This document shows, one piece after another, positions 35,069-44,430 of a stretch of DNA of 64,000 nt. The translations under genes and the position numbers were made by a program. The DNA comes from CAVZTX01 sp963778375 (GTDB lineage Bacteria; Chloroflexota; Ktedonobacteria; Ktedonobacterales; Ktedonobacteraceae), in contig CAVZTX010000021.1 in NCBI GenBank assembly GCA_963778375.1, positions 124,001 through 188,000 on the forward strand, read 5' to 3'. The first letter of the stretch is position 1. Every line of letters begins with the position of its first letter. The notes beneath the pieces were generated by a model, which did not search any database, had not been told where the DNA came from, and saw only the letters and a list, made by a program, of their open reading frames with translations.

Positions 35069-36430
35069 TTGGCCACCTTAGTGAGTCGCATTCGTTTTGT
35101 ACGAGCATTAAAATACAGACCCTACGCTCTCCTATGGATAGGTCAGGCTATTTCTAACCTCGGTGACGGTGCCTATTATACCTCACTTGCCTGGTTCGTC
35201 CTGCTCCTCACCGGTTCTGCAACTGCAATGGGTATCGTCGTCACTGCGAGCGCAATTCCTCGGGTACTGTTTCTCCTGATAGGCGGAGTTGCCGCGGATC
35301 GCCTACCCCGGCGTCTCGTGATGCTCTGGTCGGATACCGGTCGGGCTATTGTCGTCATATTGATCACGCTATTAGCCTGGGTACATCTCCTACAACTCTG
35401 GCACTTGATCGTCCTATCTCTTTTCTTCGGGTTTGTCGATGGCTTCTTCATTCCCGCCTACCAGTCAATTCCACCCCAATTGGTAACGAAGGAAGACCTT
35501 CCCTCGGCAAATGCGCTCAATGAGTTGAGTCAGCATCTGAGCTTTTTATTGGGACCTTTGATCGGCTCTGGTTTAGTCGCACTGGTAGGCCCGGCCAGCG
35601 CCTTTGGATTCGATGGACTCACCTTCGTTGCTTCTGCACTCTGCCTCCTTGCAATGCGCTTGCCAGATCCTCCGACACCTATAAGCACTGCTTTAGCTGC
35701 GGAGCCTGCTCCTTCAACCGCATCGCCTATACCAACAGGAAATGCGGAAGACGCACTGATCGCGGTAGAAGAGGAAACTGCTCCTCCCACCTCTGCCTCT
35801 CGCAAAGGTATGCGTAGCGTCATGGATGATATGCGTGAAGGGCTACGTTACGTCATGAGTTCGACATGGATATGGGTAACCATCGTAGTTTCGTCGGCAG
35901 GCAATATCTTCCTCGTAGCTCCATTGGTTGTAGCAATGCCAAAACTCGTTCACGATGCCTATGGAGCCGGAGTCTGGTTGTTAGGGACACTTGCCACAGC
36001 CAGCGCCATTGGTTCTATACTTGGTGTTTTGATTGTAGGGCAAATAAAGCAGATCCACTGGCGCGGCGTGAAGGCCTATCTATCACTTATCGGCACCGGA
36101 GTAGCTGTTCTTGTGATGGGATTGCCACTGCCCAGGGCAAGCGAGCCACTTATAGCTCTCGTAGCCGAAGTCGTTATTGGGTTCGGTTTAGGATTCTTCA
36201 ATGTCATCTGGTTCATTGTACTGCAACAACTGATACCCAGTGACAAATTGGGTCGTGTCAGCAGTATTGATATGATGGGTTCTTTATGCCTGACCCCTAT
36301 AGGATTCACACTTGGTGGCATTGTGACTGACCATATTGGCCCCCGATTGATGTTCATTGGATGTGGGCTTATTAGCGCGTTGTTGCCGATAATAGCATTG
36401 ACTGTGCACGGCGTTCGACAGTTGGATTAA
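35069..36430 (+). CDS. MFS transporter, drug/siderophore exporter type
   Basis: 453 residues with a TTG start (AGGGAG 11 bp upstream). Twelve or so membrane helices are visible. Helix 1 contains PYALLWIGQAISNLGDGAYY; the MFS loop 2-3 motif is GVAADRLPRRLVMLWSDTGRA. A hydrophilic Ala/Pro/Thr-rich linker separates the two halves (about residues 205-255). This is the DHA3/EntS-like subfamily that expels drugs or siderophores. Substrate is unknown; no biosynthetic cluster is adjacent. Confidence 0.88.
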   Translation: MATLVSRIRFVRALKYRPYALLWIGQAISNLGDGAYYTSLAWFVLLLTGSATAMGIVVTASAIPRVLFLLIGGVAADRLPRRLVMLWSDTGRAIVVILITLLAWVHLLQLWHLIVLSLFFGFVDGFFIPAYQSIPPQLVTKEDLPSANALNELSQHLSFLLGPLIGSGLVALVGPASAFGFDGLTFVASALCLLAMRLPDPPTPISTALAAEPAPSTASPIPTGNAEDALIAVEEETAPPTSASRKGMRSVMDDMREGLRYVMSSTWIWVTIVVSSAGNIFLVAPLVVAMPKLVHDAYGAGVWLLGTLATASAIGSILGVLIVGQIKQIHWRGVKAYLSLIGTGVAVLVMGLPLPRASEPLIALVAEVVIGFGLGFFNVIWFIVLQQLIPSDKLGRVSSIDMMGSLCLTPIGFTLGGIVTDHIGPRLMFIGCGLISALLPIIALTVHGVRQLD

Positions 36431-36452
36431 AGAGCGATAAAGGTGGCAAAGG

Positions 36453-37316
36453 TTATACCATCGCCATTGCCATATCCAGCCCCAAACGCAGCCCACGCTC
36501 ATTGATATCCAGAGCAGGGTTATACACCGCAAGCGAAGCCGCTCGTACCGGCACCGACTGCACTGCCGCCCTGACAGCTTCAAGCAAATGCTGGCGTGGT
36601 GGCCAGTAAGGAGCAGGGGTCAAACCACCTGGAAGCTCCTCCGGTCCTGCCACATCCAGGTCAATATGCAAATACCATGCTGCTGCCTCGGTCGCTCGCT
36701 GTCGTAGCGCTGTTGATACTCGCTCAGCCACCCCTGCCTCCATCATCTCTCCAGCATCCATACGTAGAATTGGGTGACGTTGTAACGCCTCGATCTCCCC
36801 ATCATCAAGATCACTCGCCCCAATTAAGGCTGCTGCCTCTGGCCGCACCGGTGGTTCCAGCCTAGCCGCCAGCCGCCAATCCTCCAGATCCCAACCCAGC
36901 GCAACCGCGTAAGGCATCCCACCCCAAAAACCACTTGTTGTCGTCTCTCGCGTATTCATGTCTCCATGTGCATCAAACCATACCACCCCAGGTGATCCTA
37001 GCGCCTGCGCCAGTCCACCAATCGGACCCAGTGCATGCGTACAGTCTCCTTCCAGCATCAGCACAAAATCACTACCATCCCTGAGAGCAGCACTCACAGT
37101 CGCAGCCGTCCTCCTGGCTATATGCCCCAGGTTCGTCACCGTATCACGTGTGCGCTCCGCCTTTGGCAACTCAATCCATATCGGCTCCCGTACCGTATGC
37201 CCCTTCTCCCGCAATCGTTCCATCAAACCAGCATGCAGAAAAGCCCGTGGCCCGCCGGCACAACCCCAACGGGCAACATCCGTTTGATAAGGAACACAGA
37301 CGATATCGATCAGCAT
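36453..37316 (-). CDS. arginase/agmatinase-family protein with altered metal site
   Basis: 287 residues from the ATG at 37316 (AGGAGG upstream; the frame continues to 37367 without a site). The family core is present: VVWFDAHGDMNTRETT (DAHxD) and YLHIDLDVAGPEELPGG (DxD). However, the first Mn-binding motif is LEGDCTHALG instead of GGDHS, so the usual first metal His is Cys. Such arginase-like proteins may hydrolyse other guanidino or amide substrates, or bind metal differently. It is not safe to call it arginase. Confidence 0.75.
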   Translation of the reverse strand: MLIDIVCVPYQTDVARWGCAGGPRAFLHAGLMERLREKGHTVREPIWIELPKAERTRDTVTNLGHIARRTAATVSAALRDGSDFVLMLEGDCTHALGPIGGLAQALGSPGVVWFDAHGDMNTRETTTSGFWGGMPYAVALGWDLEDWRLAARLEPPVRPEAAALIGASDLDDGEIEALQRHPILRMDAGEMMEAGVAERVSTALRQRATEAAAWYLHIDLDVAGPEELPGGLTPAPYWPPRQHLLEAVRAAVQSVPVRAASLAVYNPALDINERGLRLGLDMAMAMV

Positions 37317-37533
37317 AACTAATCCTCCTGATTTTTCTTTTCTTGTCCTCTTCAGCAAGCCGGACACACAATTAATTTATTACCACAATTGCCACAACCG
37401 TCACAATTGTCACAGATACTGCTGGAGAATTGGGGAAACCGTTCCCCCACCCAACCTCAGCGGCGTGAAGGATTGAGGCGCGATGGTCCCTACGAAGGGA
37501 GCGACCCTGCAAAGGGAATGTGCCAGCAGTATT

Positions 37534-37794
37534 GGGACATCGGGGACATATTTGGTGGTCTGGTGCTGGGGTGCAGTCCAGGTGGTTGAGGTTCGGGACA
37601 TTTTGTTAGCAAGGGATAGCGGGACATTTGTGGTACAGAGTTGATTTTTCTTCATCTGAATACCGCCTGGTTGGTTTGGGGCATTGGGACAGAGATTTTG
37701 TTTTTATTATTTGGAATAGAGCTTGCTTCGGGACATGCATGTGATGTTTCGCTCGTTCTGAATACCACCAACCTAGTTGAGGCATTCGGGACAT
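37534..37794. repeat. dispersed array of GGGACAT motifs
   Basis: GGGACAT occurs at 37534, 37543, 37595, 37621, 37730 and 37788, plus GGGACAG at 37685; four of these are CGGGACATT or CGGGACATG. Two copies also share an upstream block (TCTGAATACC..CC..., then GTTGAGGCATTCGGGACA) ending near 37690 and 37793. A 10-bp inverted pair (ATACTGCTGG at 37416-37425 and complement at 37523-37532) lies at the left side. No gene is seen from 37380 to 37806. Several similar sites in a row resemble transposase-binding sites at one end of a mobile element. Confidence 0.6.
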
Positions 37795-37806
37795 TCGTGA
37801 ATATAA

Positions 37807-39062
37807 TGGCCCTAGGAATTTAGACACGGAAAGAGGCTGAAATAAGATAGACTCAAGCATGATGAGAAAACACTTTACAGCCGCTTTTAAAGCGAAGGTC
37901 GTTCAAGAACTCCTCAAAGAAGAGAAGACATTTGCGCAAATTGCTGCGGAGTATGAAGTCCATCCGACCCAACTGAAGAATTGGCGAGTAATCGCGCTGG
38001 AAGGGTTGCTTGGTCTCTTTGAGAAACAGAAGAATACGGTGGCATTACAAGCCGCCTATGAGCAGCAACTCAGCGAGTTATATGCCGAAATTGGCAAGTT
38101 GACGAGCGCCCCGTGAACTGGCTGAAAAAAAAGTTACTGCTCTGACCCGAGAGGAACGGCTGGCATTCATAGCACGAACTGGTGATGAGCTTCCGTTGAA
38201 TAGACAATCCGATCTGCTGGGAGTGAGTCGCTCCAGTTTGTAGTATCATCCGCGTTCACCTTCCGAGGAGGAAGTGCACATCAAACATCGCATTGATGAG
38301 ATTTACACGGAGCTCCGTCTTATGGCTCACGTAAGATCGCGGCACAGTTGCAGCGAGAAGGAATGGGCATCAACCGGAAAACAGTCGCACGCTCTATGCA
38401 GGAGATGAGCATCGCGGCTATTTATCCTGGACCAAATCTGAGTAAGCGAAACCAGAAGGAAGGAGTCTATCCGTACTTACTCCGGCACACGAGCAGTGCC
38501 TATCCCAACCATATTTGGGGCATAGATATCACCTACATCCGCTTACGCGGCGCTTGGATGTATTTGGTGGCGATGCTGGATTGGTATTCGCGCTATGTCA
38601 TTAGCTGGGAGCTCGATCAAACGTTGGAGTTGCCCTTTGTTCTGACAACGGTCCAACGAGCATTCGAGCAAGCCGTGCCGGTGATTTGCAATAGCGATCA
38701 AGGCAGCCATTTTACCAGTCCACAGTATCTCAACTTACTCAAAACTGCCAATGTCCAGATCAGTATGGATGGCAAAGGACGCGCATTAGACAACATTTTT
38801 ACGGAACGGCTTATGGCGTACTGTGAAATATGAGGAGGTGTACGTGCATGATTACCTTTCACCGCGAGAGGAACGGCAAGCCTTAACACGGTATTTCACC
38901 TTTTATAATCAGGAACGCCTGCATCAGGCGCTTGATTACCAAACGCCTGCCGAAGTGTATTTTCACCAGGCAGCACCGGAGTCCATTGAGAACATAGTGA
39001 AGAAAAAAGGAGGAGAGTAGCTCTTATTTCAACCGGTTTTGGTGTCTTGACAAAGCGGGCCA
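37807..39062 (+). mobile_element. degenerate IS3-family insertion sequence
   Basis: About 1.26 kb, bounded by imperfect 21-bp inverted ends that both read TGGCCC outermost and AGACAC at the inner side (37807-37827 and complement 39042-39062), with about 13 of 21 positions matching. It encodes a broken IS3-type OrfA/OrfB. No target duplication is obvious, so the ends may have decayed or one flank has rearranged. It lies between the GGGACAT array and the CHAT fragment, whose 5' end it truncates. Confidence 0.75.
37859..39020 (+). pseudogene. IS3-family transposase OrfA/OrfB, disrupted
   Basis: OrfA (37859-38116) has the HTH_Tnp_1 start (HFTAAFKAKVVQELL) and ends early. OrfB resumes across an A8 run near 38125, then meets an in-frame TAG at 38241, loses one base near 38314 and gains one A at 38813. 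Between these the DDE integrase core is clear: WGIDITYIRLRGAWMYLVA (first Asp), VICNSDQGSHFTS (second Asp) and ERLHQALDYQTPAEVY at the end. A working transposase would need several repairs, so the element is dead unless trans-activated. Confidence 0.88.
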
Positions 39063-39071
39063 CCATAGAAT

Positions 39072-39453
39072 GTACTGTTTTTAGCAACGAATCCAACAGA
39101 CAAGACGCGACTTCGGCTAGATAAGGAACATCGTGCTATTGGAGAAAGACTACGATCTGCGCAAGTAGATCGGTTTATTCGACTAGAAATAAGAAGTGCA
39201 GTACGCCCTAACGATCTGCAAGAATATTTATTGTAGATTCGGCCGCATGTTGTTCACTTTTCGGGTCACGGTGATGAAGATGGAAGAATCCTACTGGAGA
39301 ATGAAATTGGCACACACCAACCTATGCCTATAGAGGCACTAACGAATCTTTTTCATATTCTGAAGGACAATGTACGAGTGATATTAATCAATGCTTGTTG
39401 GTCAAAAGCTCAAGCAGAATCTCTTGTAACAAATATTGATTACGTAATTGGCA
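39072..39453 (+). pseudogene. CHAT-domain (caspase-like) protease, 5' fragment
   Basis: The frame reads VLFLATNPTDKTRLRLDKEH, then RPHVVHFSGHGDEDGRILLE and VRVILINACWSKAQAES, up to YVIG. The His of HFSGHG and the Cys of INAC form the CHAT catalytic dyad. An in-frame TAG at 39234 lies where family members have a residue before RPHVVHF. The true start is missing: the IS3 end (39062) is only 9 bp upstream and a stop follows it. The frame runs directly into the IS256 target duplication and resumes at 41010. Confidence 0.85.
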
Positions 39454-41001
39454 GAGACCATGCCGATAGTTGTGTAAAGAGACGGCTATAGCAAGCAAGA
39501 GGTAGAGCGTGGTGACAAAATGCTCAGATGGAAGAGGGAAGAGCGGGAGCAGTCCGCCAGAGAAAGGAAGACAAGCAGGTGAACCAGAGACAAAAGACAC
39601 AGACCACCAGAACACACAAAAATCCCCCAAACCAGCTATCACCGGCTGGCTGCTTACAAGTACCCCGCCCGCTTTTCGTTGAACTCCGCTTACCAGACAG
39701 AAATTTTTGACAACCGAATGCCTTGCATCACGGCCCAGACAATCGACAGACAACTGGTTTCCGTGGTGAAGGTGTCGATTTGATCGGTGCGTCGTCGCAC
39801 ATTGCGAAAAAAGCTTTCAATCGCATTCGTACTGCGAATATGGCGATGCATGGACTGGGGAAAGGCATAAAAGGTCAAAAGATGCGCTTCATCTTCGCAT
39901 AAACTGCGCACTGCTTCCGGATAGCGCTCACGGTACTTGCCTTTGAAGGCCGCCAATTCGGTCACGGCTTGCTCTTTAGTGGGCTGGTTCCAGATGCCTG
40001 CCAATTCGGCGGCAATGTGTTCGTGTTCCCGTCTGGGAATAGCATTCATCACATTGCGTTGTTTATGGACCAGACAACGTTGGCGTGGGGTCGCGGTAAA
40101 AAGGACCGAAACCGCTGCCAGCAGCCCCTCATGTCCATCGGTCACGATGAGGTCCACGTCGCTGACCCCGCGTGTGCGCAGGTCTTGTAGCACACACATC
40201 CAGCCATCTTGACTTTCTTGGGCGCACGCCCGGATGGCAAGAATCTCTTTGTTGCCTTCCAGATCGACGCCCATGGCCGCTAAAATGATGGTTGGGTCGA
40301 CCTGGTCTCCATGACGCACTTCCAGATAAATGCCATCGAGATAGAGCACGCGCCAGTGACCTTGCAGGGAGCGGCACCGCCACGCTTCAAATTGTTCCGT
40401 CAGGCTGTGATTGAGCCGACTGATGGCACTGGCGCTGGGCGTAACTCCCATGAGGGTTTGAGCCACTTCTCCCACTTTGTGAGTGCTGGTCCCACTGACA
40501 AACATCTGGGTCAAGCCTTCTGCCACTTGCTCTTCGTAACGACTAGAGCGATCAAAGAGGTGGGTGTGGAACTTTCCTTCGCGGTCTCGGGGCACTTTCA
40601 GATCCTCGATCTGACCAGAGGCCGTGGCCAAATCACGCGTATAGCTGCCGTTGCGGTAGCCTTTGCGTGCGGGGCTACACTCTCCCCATTGTGCCCCCAG
40701 AAACTGTGTCAGTTCTTCGCGCATGATTTCTTCCATCACCAGCCGCACGGCACCACGTATGTGGTCACGCAACTGCTGATGGAAAGCTTGCTGGACGACC
40801 TCTTGGGGAGATGAGGACTCAGCTGTTGGTGGAGTAGGGGTCAGTGTCGTATGCTGTTGCTTGTCTACCGGCATAGTTCTCTCCTTGTTGGGGTGTGAAG
40901 TAAGCAACGATCTCTTCCAAAGGAAGAGCCTATGCCTCTAGTATCTCTTCTGGAGCGCCTCTTTGACTACCTCTCCTTTACACAACTATCGGGATGGTCT
41001 C
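39454..41001 (-). mobile_element. IS256-family insertion sequence inserted in the CHAT gene
   Basis: 1548 bp with 26-bp terminal inverted repeats that differ at one position (39454-39479 and complement 40976-41001), both beginning GAGACCAT. The target is duplicated as AATTGGCA on both sides (39446-39453 and 41002-41009), an exact 8 bp as expected for IS256. The single long gene inside is the transposase. This is the youngest insertion in the island, since its ends and duplication are intact. Confidence 0.95.
39690..40874 (-). CDS. IS256-family (mutator type) transposase
   Basis: 394 residues from the ATG at 40874 (GGAGAG upstream; the frame runs to 40907 without a site). The N-terminal part is EELTQFLGAQWGECSPARKG and YRNGSYTRDLATASGQIEDL, typical of the mutator family. 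The DDE triad is visible: Asp in WRVLYLDGIYLEVRHG, Asp in DLIVTDGHEGLLAAV and Glu in RSTNAIESFFRNVRRR. No frameshift is seen, so the element is potentially active. Confidence 0.93.
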   Translation of the reverse strand: MPVDKQQHTTLTPTPPTAESSSPQEVVQQAFHQQLRDHIRGAVRLVMEEIMREELTQFLGAQWGECSPARKGYRNGSYTRDLATASGQIEDLKVPRDREGKFHTHLFDRSSRYEEQVAEGLTQMFVSGTSTHKVGEVAQTLMGVTPSASAISRLNHSLTEQFEAWRCRSLQGHWRVLYLDGIYLEVRHGDQVDPTIILAAMGVDLEGNKEILAIRACAQESQDGWMCVLQDLRTRGVSDVDLIVTDGHEGLLAAVSVLFTATPRQRCLVHKQRNVMNAIPRREHEHIAAELAGIWNQPTKEQAVTELAAFKGKYRERYPEAVRSLCEDEAHLLTFYAFPQSMHRHIRSTNAIESFFRNVRRRTDQIDTFTTETSCLSIVWAVMQGIRLSKISVW

Positions 41002-41009
41002 AATTGGCA

Positions 41010-41239
41010 TGTCTCGTTCAATTGGCGACGAGTCAGCCATTCTCTTTGCCGAAGGTTTTTATCGAGGATTAGGGTATGGTTTACCCGTAAAAAAAGCCTT
41101 TGATCTCGGAAAAAACAATGTAGAACTTCACAATCACGTTGATGCCAATGTGCCTCAAATACTTATTCGTCCTGGAGTTGACGAGGAGCAATCTATACTT
41201 GTGCCTACTGAAGTTGCGTTTAGGGTAAACGAAAGTTGA
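41010..41239 (+). pseudogene. CHAT-domain protease, 3' fragment
   Basis: Continues the CHAT frame after the IS256 element. With one target copy retained, the junction reads IDYVIGMSRSIGDESAILFA, then GFYRGLGYGLPVKKAFDLG and ends at a natural stop after VAFRVNES. The remaining part is the C-terminal CHAT core (typically A..AF..GFY.AL..G.....A...G). No effector or TPR domain follows; the next sequence is the ISAs1-family gene on the other strand. Confidence 0.85.
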
Positions 41240-41365
41240 CAGATGCAAACTGCTCTGGAAATGATCAGAAGCGGGCATATACGCACAACAATTGTACCTC
41301 CTCTCTGCCTGGAAGCCTTATAAAGCCGTTCATCATGTTGAGAATCCAGGGCTTATGCGTTCTGG

Positions 41366-42712
41366 TCAAGAGAGGGATAAAAGATGGAGAGCGGCTTGGG
41401 GATGACCACAGTTGTAGCGCAAACTCGCCGCAATGGTAGAAACCCCAGCCAGGCGCAGCAAGCTAAGAGCGGTATTGCGCAAAGCCGCCATGATTTTGGG
41501 ACCATTGTCGGCATGAACGGTGCTGCGATCTTCTCCCATGGTCACATCTTTGACATAATGCAGGCCGTTTTCGACCGTCCAGTGTCCTCTCTTGAGCTTG
41601 AGCAACCGCTGGGGGATGCCAAGCGTGGCAGGCAGACTGCTCACTCCATAGCGAACCTCCTCGTGCCATTCCCCTTTGGATTGCCATCGGCGGCGGATCT
41701 GGAAGACCTGGTCCAAGCCAGGCCAATCGGAATAGCCTTTGAGTTCCGACGAGACGCGAATAGAGCGGATCTCCACCCGTCCATGTCCCTTGGAAGCTTC
41801 CTCTGCGTAGTGTTCTGGGAAGCGCAAGAGCCCTTCCCCGGCTCGTTTGGCAGGGGTAGGTGGGGCAAACAACACAGAGAGATCTTCCAACAAGTGCGGC
41901 TGATTCGCCTTCACGAGAAACAGATAATCTCCACCGGCCAACACAATGGCCGCGCACAAGCATCTTTGGCAATAGAGGGCATCTCCAGTGAGGACCTTGC
42001 CTTTCCAATCGATGTGTGCCACGAGGCGGTACGCCACGGCCAGTTCACTCCTCTGCTTCTTGGCTTCTTGCTCACGTTGCTGCTCTTGTTCGCTTGGCTC
42101 GCCTTGCTTCTCTTTGAGCTTGCCCTTGTTCGCCTCTTTGGGCTCGGCCTTGGTTTCCGCCTTCGGTGGTCTCTCGTTGGTTTCCGTATCCGCTCTATGC
42201 ACGTGCTCTTGCGTCAGAACGATCCCTGTCTCATGCTCAACCAGACTGACCGCGTGGACGGGATAGCTCTTTTCCTCTTCAAATTTCAATCTTCCTCTCT
42301 GCGCTTTTCCATCGATTGCCACAGCACAGGCCCCTCTTTCCGGCGGGGTTTGCTCAAACAGGTGCACAAACAGCTCACGAAACGCTGCTTCGAGCTCCTC
42401 GACATTCATCTTCCGAAAAAGACGCTGGATCGTGCTTTGATGGGCCGTGACTCCCTTTTCAAATCCAAGCGCCTTTTTGACCTCCTCACTTTGGCCTGCT
42501 CCCCACTCGGCTATAGCCAGTTCTGACACGTGATTGGAGAGGATGGCGGCCAAGGCTAATAACAAGATGGAGCCGAGCTGGAAGCGTTGCCCTTGTTTTC
42601 TGCGCGGATCTTTCACGTGCGTGAACGCCTTCTCCCATTCTTGGCATCTGGGATCTTCCCGCTCGATCCCGCTTTCCTTTAGACATTTCTGGATCGCTTC
42701 GCTATACTTCAT
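41366..42712 (-). CDS. ISAs1-family transposase
   Basis: 448 residues. The N-terminal DDE_Tnp_1-associated region (DPRRKQGQRFQLGSILLLAL, then LSNHVSELAIAEWG) is followed by the catalytic part: AIDGKAQRGRLK, VLTGDALYCQRC and HWTVENGLHYVKDVTMGED. A Lys/Glu-rich insertion (about residues 195-225) interrupts the core. The gene is intact, but no clear terminal inverted repeats or target duplication were found in the flanks (41240-41365 and 42713-42933), so element boundaries are unknown. Confidence 0.9.
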   Translation of the reverse strand: MKYSEAIQKCLKESGIEREDPRCQEWEKAFTHVKDPRRKQGQRFQLGSILLLALAAILSNHVSELAIAEWGAGQSEEVKKALGFEKGVTAHQSTIQRLFRKMNVEELEAAFRELFVHLFEQTPPERGACAVAIDGKAQRGRLKFEEEKSYPVHAVSLVEHETGIVLTQEHVHRADTETNERPPKAETKAEPKEANKGKLKEKQGEPSEQEQQREQEAKKQRSELAVAYRLVAHIDWKGKVLTGDALYCQRCLCAAIVLAGGDYLFLVKANQPHLLEDLSVLFAPPTPAKRAGEGLLRFPEHYAEEASKGHGRVEIRSIRVSSELKGYSDWPGLDQVFQIRRRWQSKGEWHEEVRYGVSSLPATLGIPQRLLKLKRGHWTVENGLHYVKDVTMGEDRSTVHADNGPKIMAALRNTALSLLRLAGVSTIAASLRYNCGHPQAALHLLSLS

Positions 42713-42933
42713 GTGCCTCTTCTTTCTTGATAGGTTGATCTGTTTGTTTCATCTCATCCTATCAAAGAAGAGGGGGTTTGTCACCTTCCCTTCTCTTTTA
42801 GAAGATAAGTGGTTGAGAAGCAACCCAACGTAGCGCTTTACCTATCCGTGTGATACAATACCTATCAAACTCATTGAGCCGTAGCCTCGCACGTACCATT
42901 GAGTAGGTTCCACAGGAAAGTACGACGCCAAAC

Positions 42934-43905
42934 ATGAGTATAAATGAGAATGATACACAGGCATTGGATGCCTATTCGAATGCAGTCACTACGGCGGCAG
43001 AGCGAGTTGGACCTGCGGTAGTGCGTATTGACCTGGAACGCGAAGGAGGACGCTATGGCCCATACAATATGCCTGGACGGGAATATGGTGGAGGTGGCTT
43101 AGGCTCCGGCTTCATTTTTGCCTCCGATGGACAGATTCTTACCAACGCCCACGTCGTTGAGCATGCAAGACGTATCCGTGTCACCTTAGCGGATGGTCGC
43201 ACCTTTGACGCTGGCCTTGTCGGCAGCGATCCCGATGTCGATGTAGCAGTACTGCGCATCGGTGCCGATCACCTTCCAGTAGCAGAACTGGGACGTTCTC
43301 CACTACGGGTCGGGCAATTAGTAATTGCCGTGGGAAACCCATATGGTCTGAACTGGACAGTAACTGCCGGAGTAGTGAGTGCACTTGGTCGCACCTTGAG
43401 CGCTCCGGGTGTACATAAAATGACCAACCTGGTTCAGACAGATACCTCGATCAATCCTGGCAACTCCGGTGGCCCACTGGTAGATAGCGTAGGGAGAGTT
43501 GTCGGAATTACCACAGCCATGTTGCCAATGGCGCAAGGACTGGGCTTCTCTATTCCCTTGGATACCGTGAAAGCGGCGATTGCGCGTATCATGCAGAAGC
43601 GCGAAGCTAAACCGAACGGCGTATCGATGGGAGTCGGCGGAATGCGCGTGCAGCTTGATGTAGCTCTACGTCAGCAGCTCAACCTTACACAGCAGTTTGG
43701 TATGCAAGTGCTGGAAGTTCGGCACGAAGGACCTGCGGACTGCGCCGAAATCAAACGACTAGATGTAATTATCACCGCCGAAGGTGAATCGGTCTCCGAG
43801 CCACGCGACCTGCAACGTATCGTGCGTCGGCACAGGGTTGGTGAGAAAGTACCCATTAGCTTTTTAAGAGGGGGCAAACAGCGTAAGGTAACTGTGGTCC
43901 TCTAG
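42934..43905 (+). CDS. HtrA/DegP-like serine protease with PDZ domain
   Basis: 323 residues. The trypsin-like domain has His73 (ILTNAHVVEHARR), Asp103 (DPDVDVAVLRIG) and Ser178 (SINPGNSGGPLVDS). One PDZ domain follows (about 225-320: FGMQVLEVRHEGPADCAEIK). There is no signal peptide or membrane segment, unlike typical DegP, so it is probably cytoplasmic or secreted by another route. It starts the chromosomal backbone after the IS island and degrades or remodels misfolded proteins. Confidence 0.9.
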   Translation: MSINENDTQALDAYSNAVTTAAERVGPAVVRIDLEREGGRYGPYNMPGREYGGGGLGSGFIFASDGQILTNAHVVEHARRIRVTLADGRTFDAGLVGSDPDVDVAVLRIGADHLPVAELGRSPLRVGQLVIAVGNPYGLNWTVTAGVVSALGRTLSAPGVHKMTNLVQTDTSINPGNSGGPLVDSVGRVVGITTAMLPMAQGLGFSIPLDTVKAAIARIMQKREAKPNGVSMGVGGMRVQLDVALRQQLNLTQQFGMQVLEVRHEGPADCAEIKRLDVIITAEGESVSEPRDLQRIVRRHRVGEKVPISFLRGGKQRKVTVVL

Positions 43906-44023
43906 AAAAATTTCCATTCTGTTTTGATAAATGGAAGTGTGAAGCGTCTAACATTAATAGAGTGAGATGTTTCACACTCCATTCATCTGAGGCCATTTGG
44001 CCCGGCAGAAAAGGGAAAAGACA

Positions 44024-44323
44024 ATGGGATCCTTTCTGATTACGCTAGCTTTTGCTACTGTGATCGTCGTTACAGGTGTAATAGTAAACTGGTACCTGTA
44101 CCACCCGGGTGCCAAGCATTATAAACGATCATCACGAGGTCTCAAGCCCGTTTCTAGTCGGTATACAACCAGGAAAGCGATGTCCGATAGTGAATACTAT
44201 ACACGACTTCCCAGTATGTATGAGGAAGGGCCACGTTATGCTCGTCGTGTCGTAATGGGGTTTGTCATCCTGGTGATATTGATCGTCATCTTTGGAATTT
44301 CCTTGTTGAGTGGCCTCCATTAG
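44024..44323 (+). CDS. small membrane protein with two helices
   Basis: 99 residues from the ATG at 44024 (AAGGGA upstream; the TTG at 43997 is less likely). The N-terminal helix is SFLITLAFATVIVVTGVIVN, a basic central loop contains HYKRSSRGLKPVSSRYTTRK, and the second helix is VVMGFVILVILIVIFGISLL. No known family is recognised. It is followed by a strong terminator. The 118-bp upstream gap has an imperfect hairpin (AGTGTGAA and complement). Confidence 0.65.
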   Translation: MGSFLITLAFATVIVVTGVIVNWYLYHPGAKHYKRSSRGLKPVSSRYTTRKAMSDSEYYTRLPSMYEEGPRYARRVVMGFVILVILIVIFGISLLSGLH

Positions 44324-44361
44324 CATAGGAGACGAACTGGTCAGTCAGAGATAACTTGACG

Positions 44362-44404
44362 AAACGACCTGCCTGAGATGCATAAAGATCAAGGCAGGTC
44401 GTTT
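44362..44404 (+). terminator. rho-independent terminator
   Basis: A 13-bp stem (AAACGACCTGCCT at 44362-44374 and complement at 44392-44404), followed by ACTTTTGCTTG, 38 bp after the small membrane protein gene. It is also placed to act on the convergent PPOX gene. Confidence 0.8.
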
Positions 44405-44430
44405 ACTTTTGCTTGAAACTGCCCAGAGCC

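Noticed and set aside
37534..37794. GGGACAT array as a CRISPR
   Set aside because: Motifs are only 7-8 bp, spacing is irregular (9 to about 64 bp) and no cas gene is nearby.
39388..39753. 121-codon minus-strand frame spanning the IS256 left end
   Set aside because: It crosses the insertion junction and inverted repeat, so it cannot be an old gene; no domain is seen.
41384..42526. 380-codon plus-strand frame across the ISAs1 transposase
   Set aside because: It is antisense to an intact transposase with DDE motifs; no protein features of its own.
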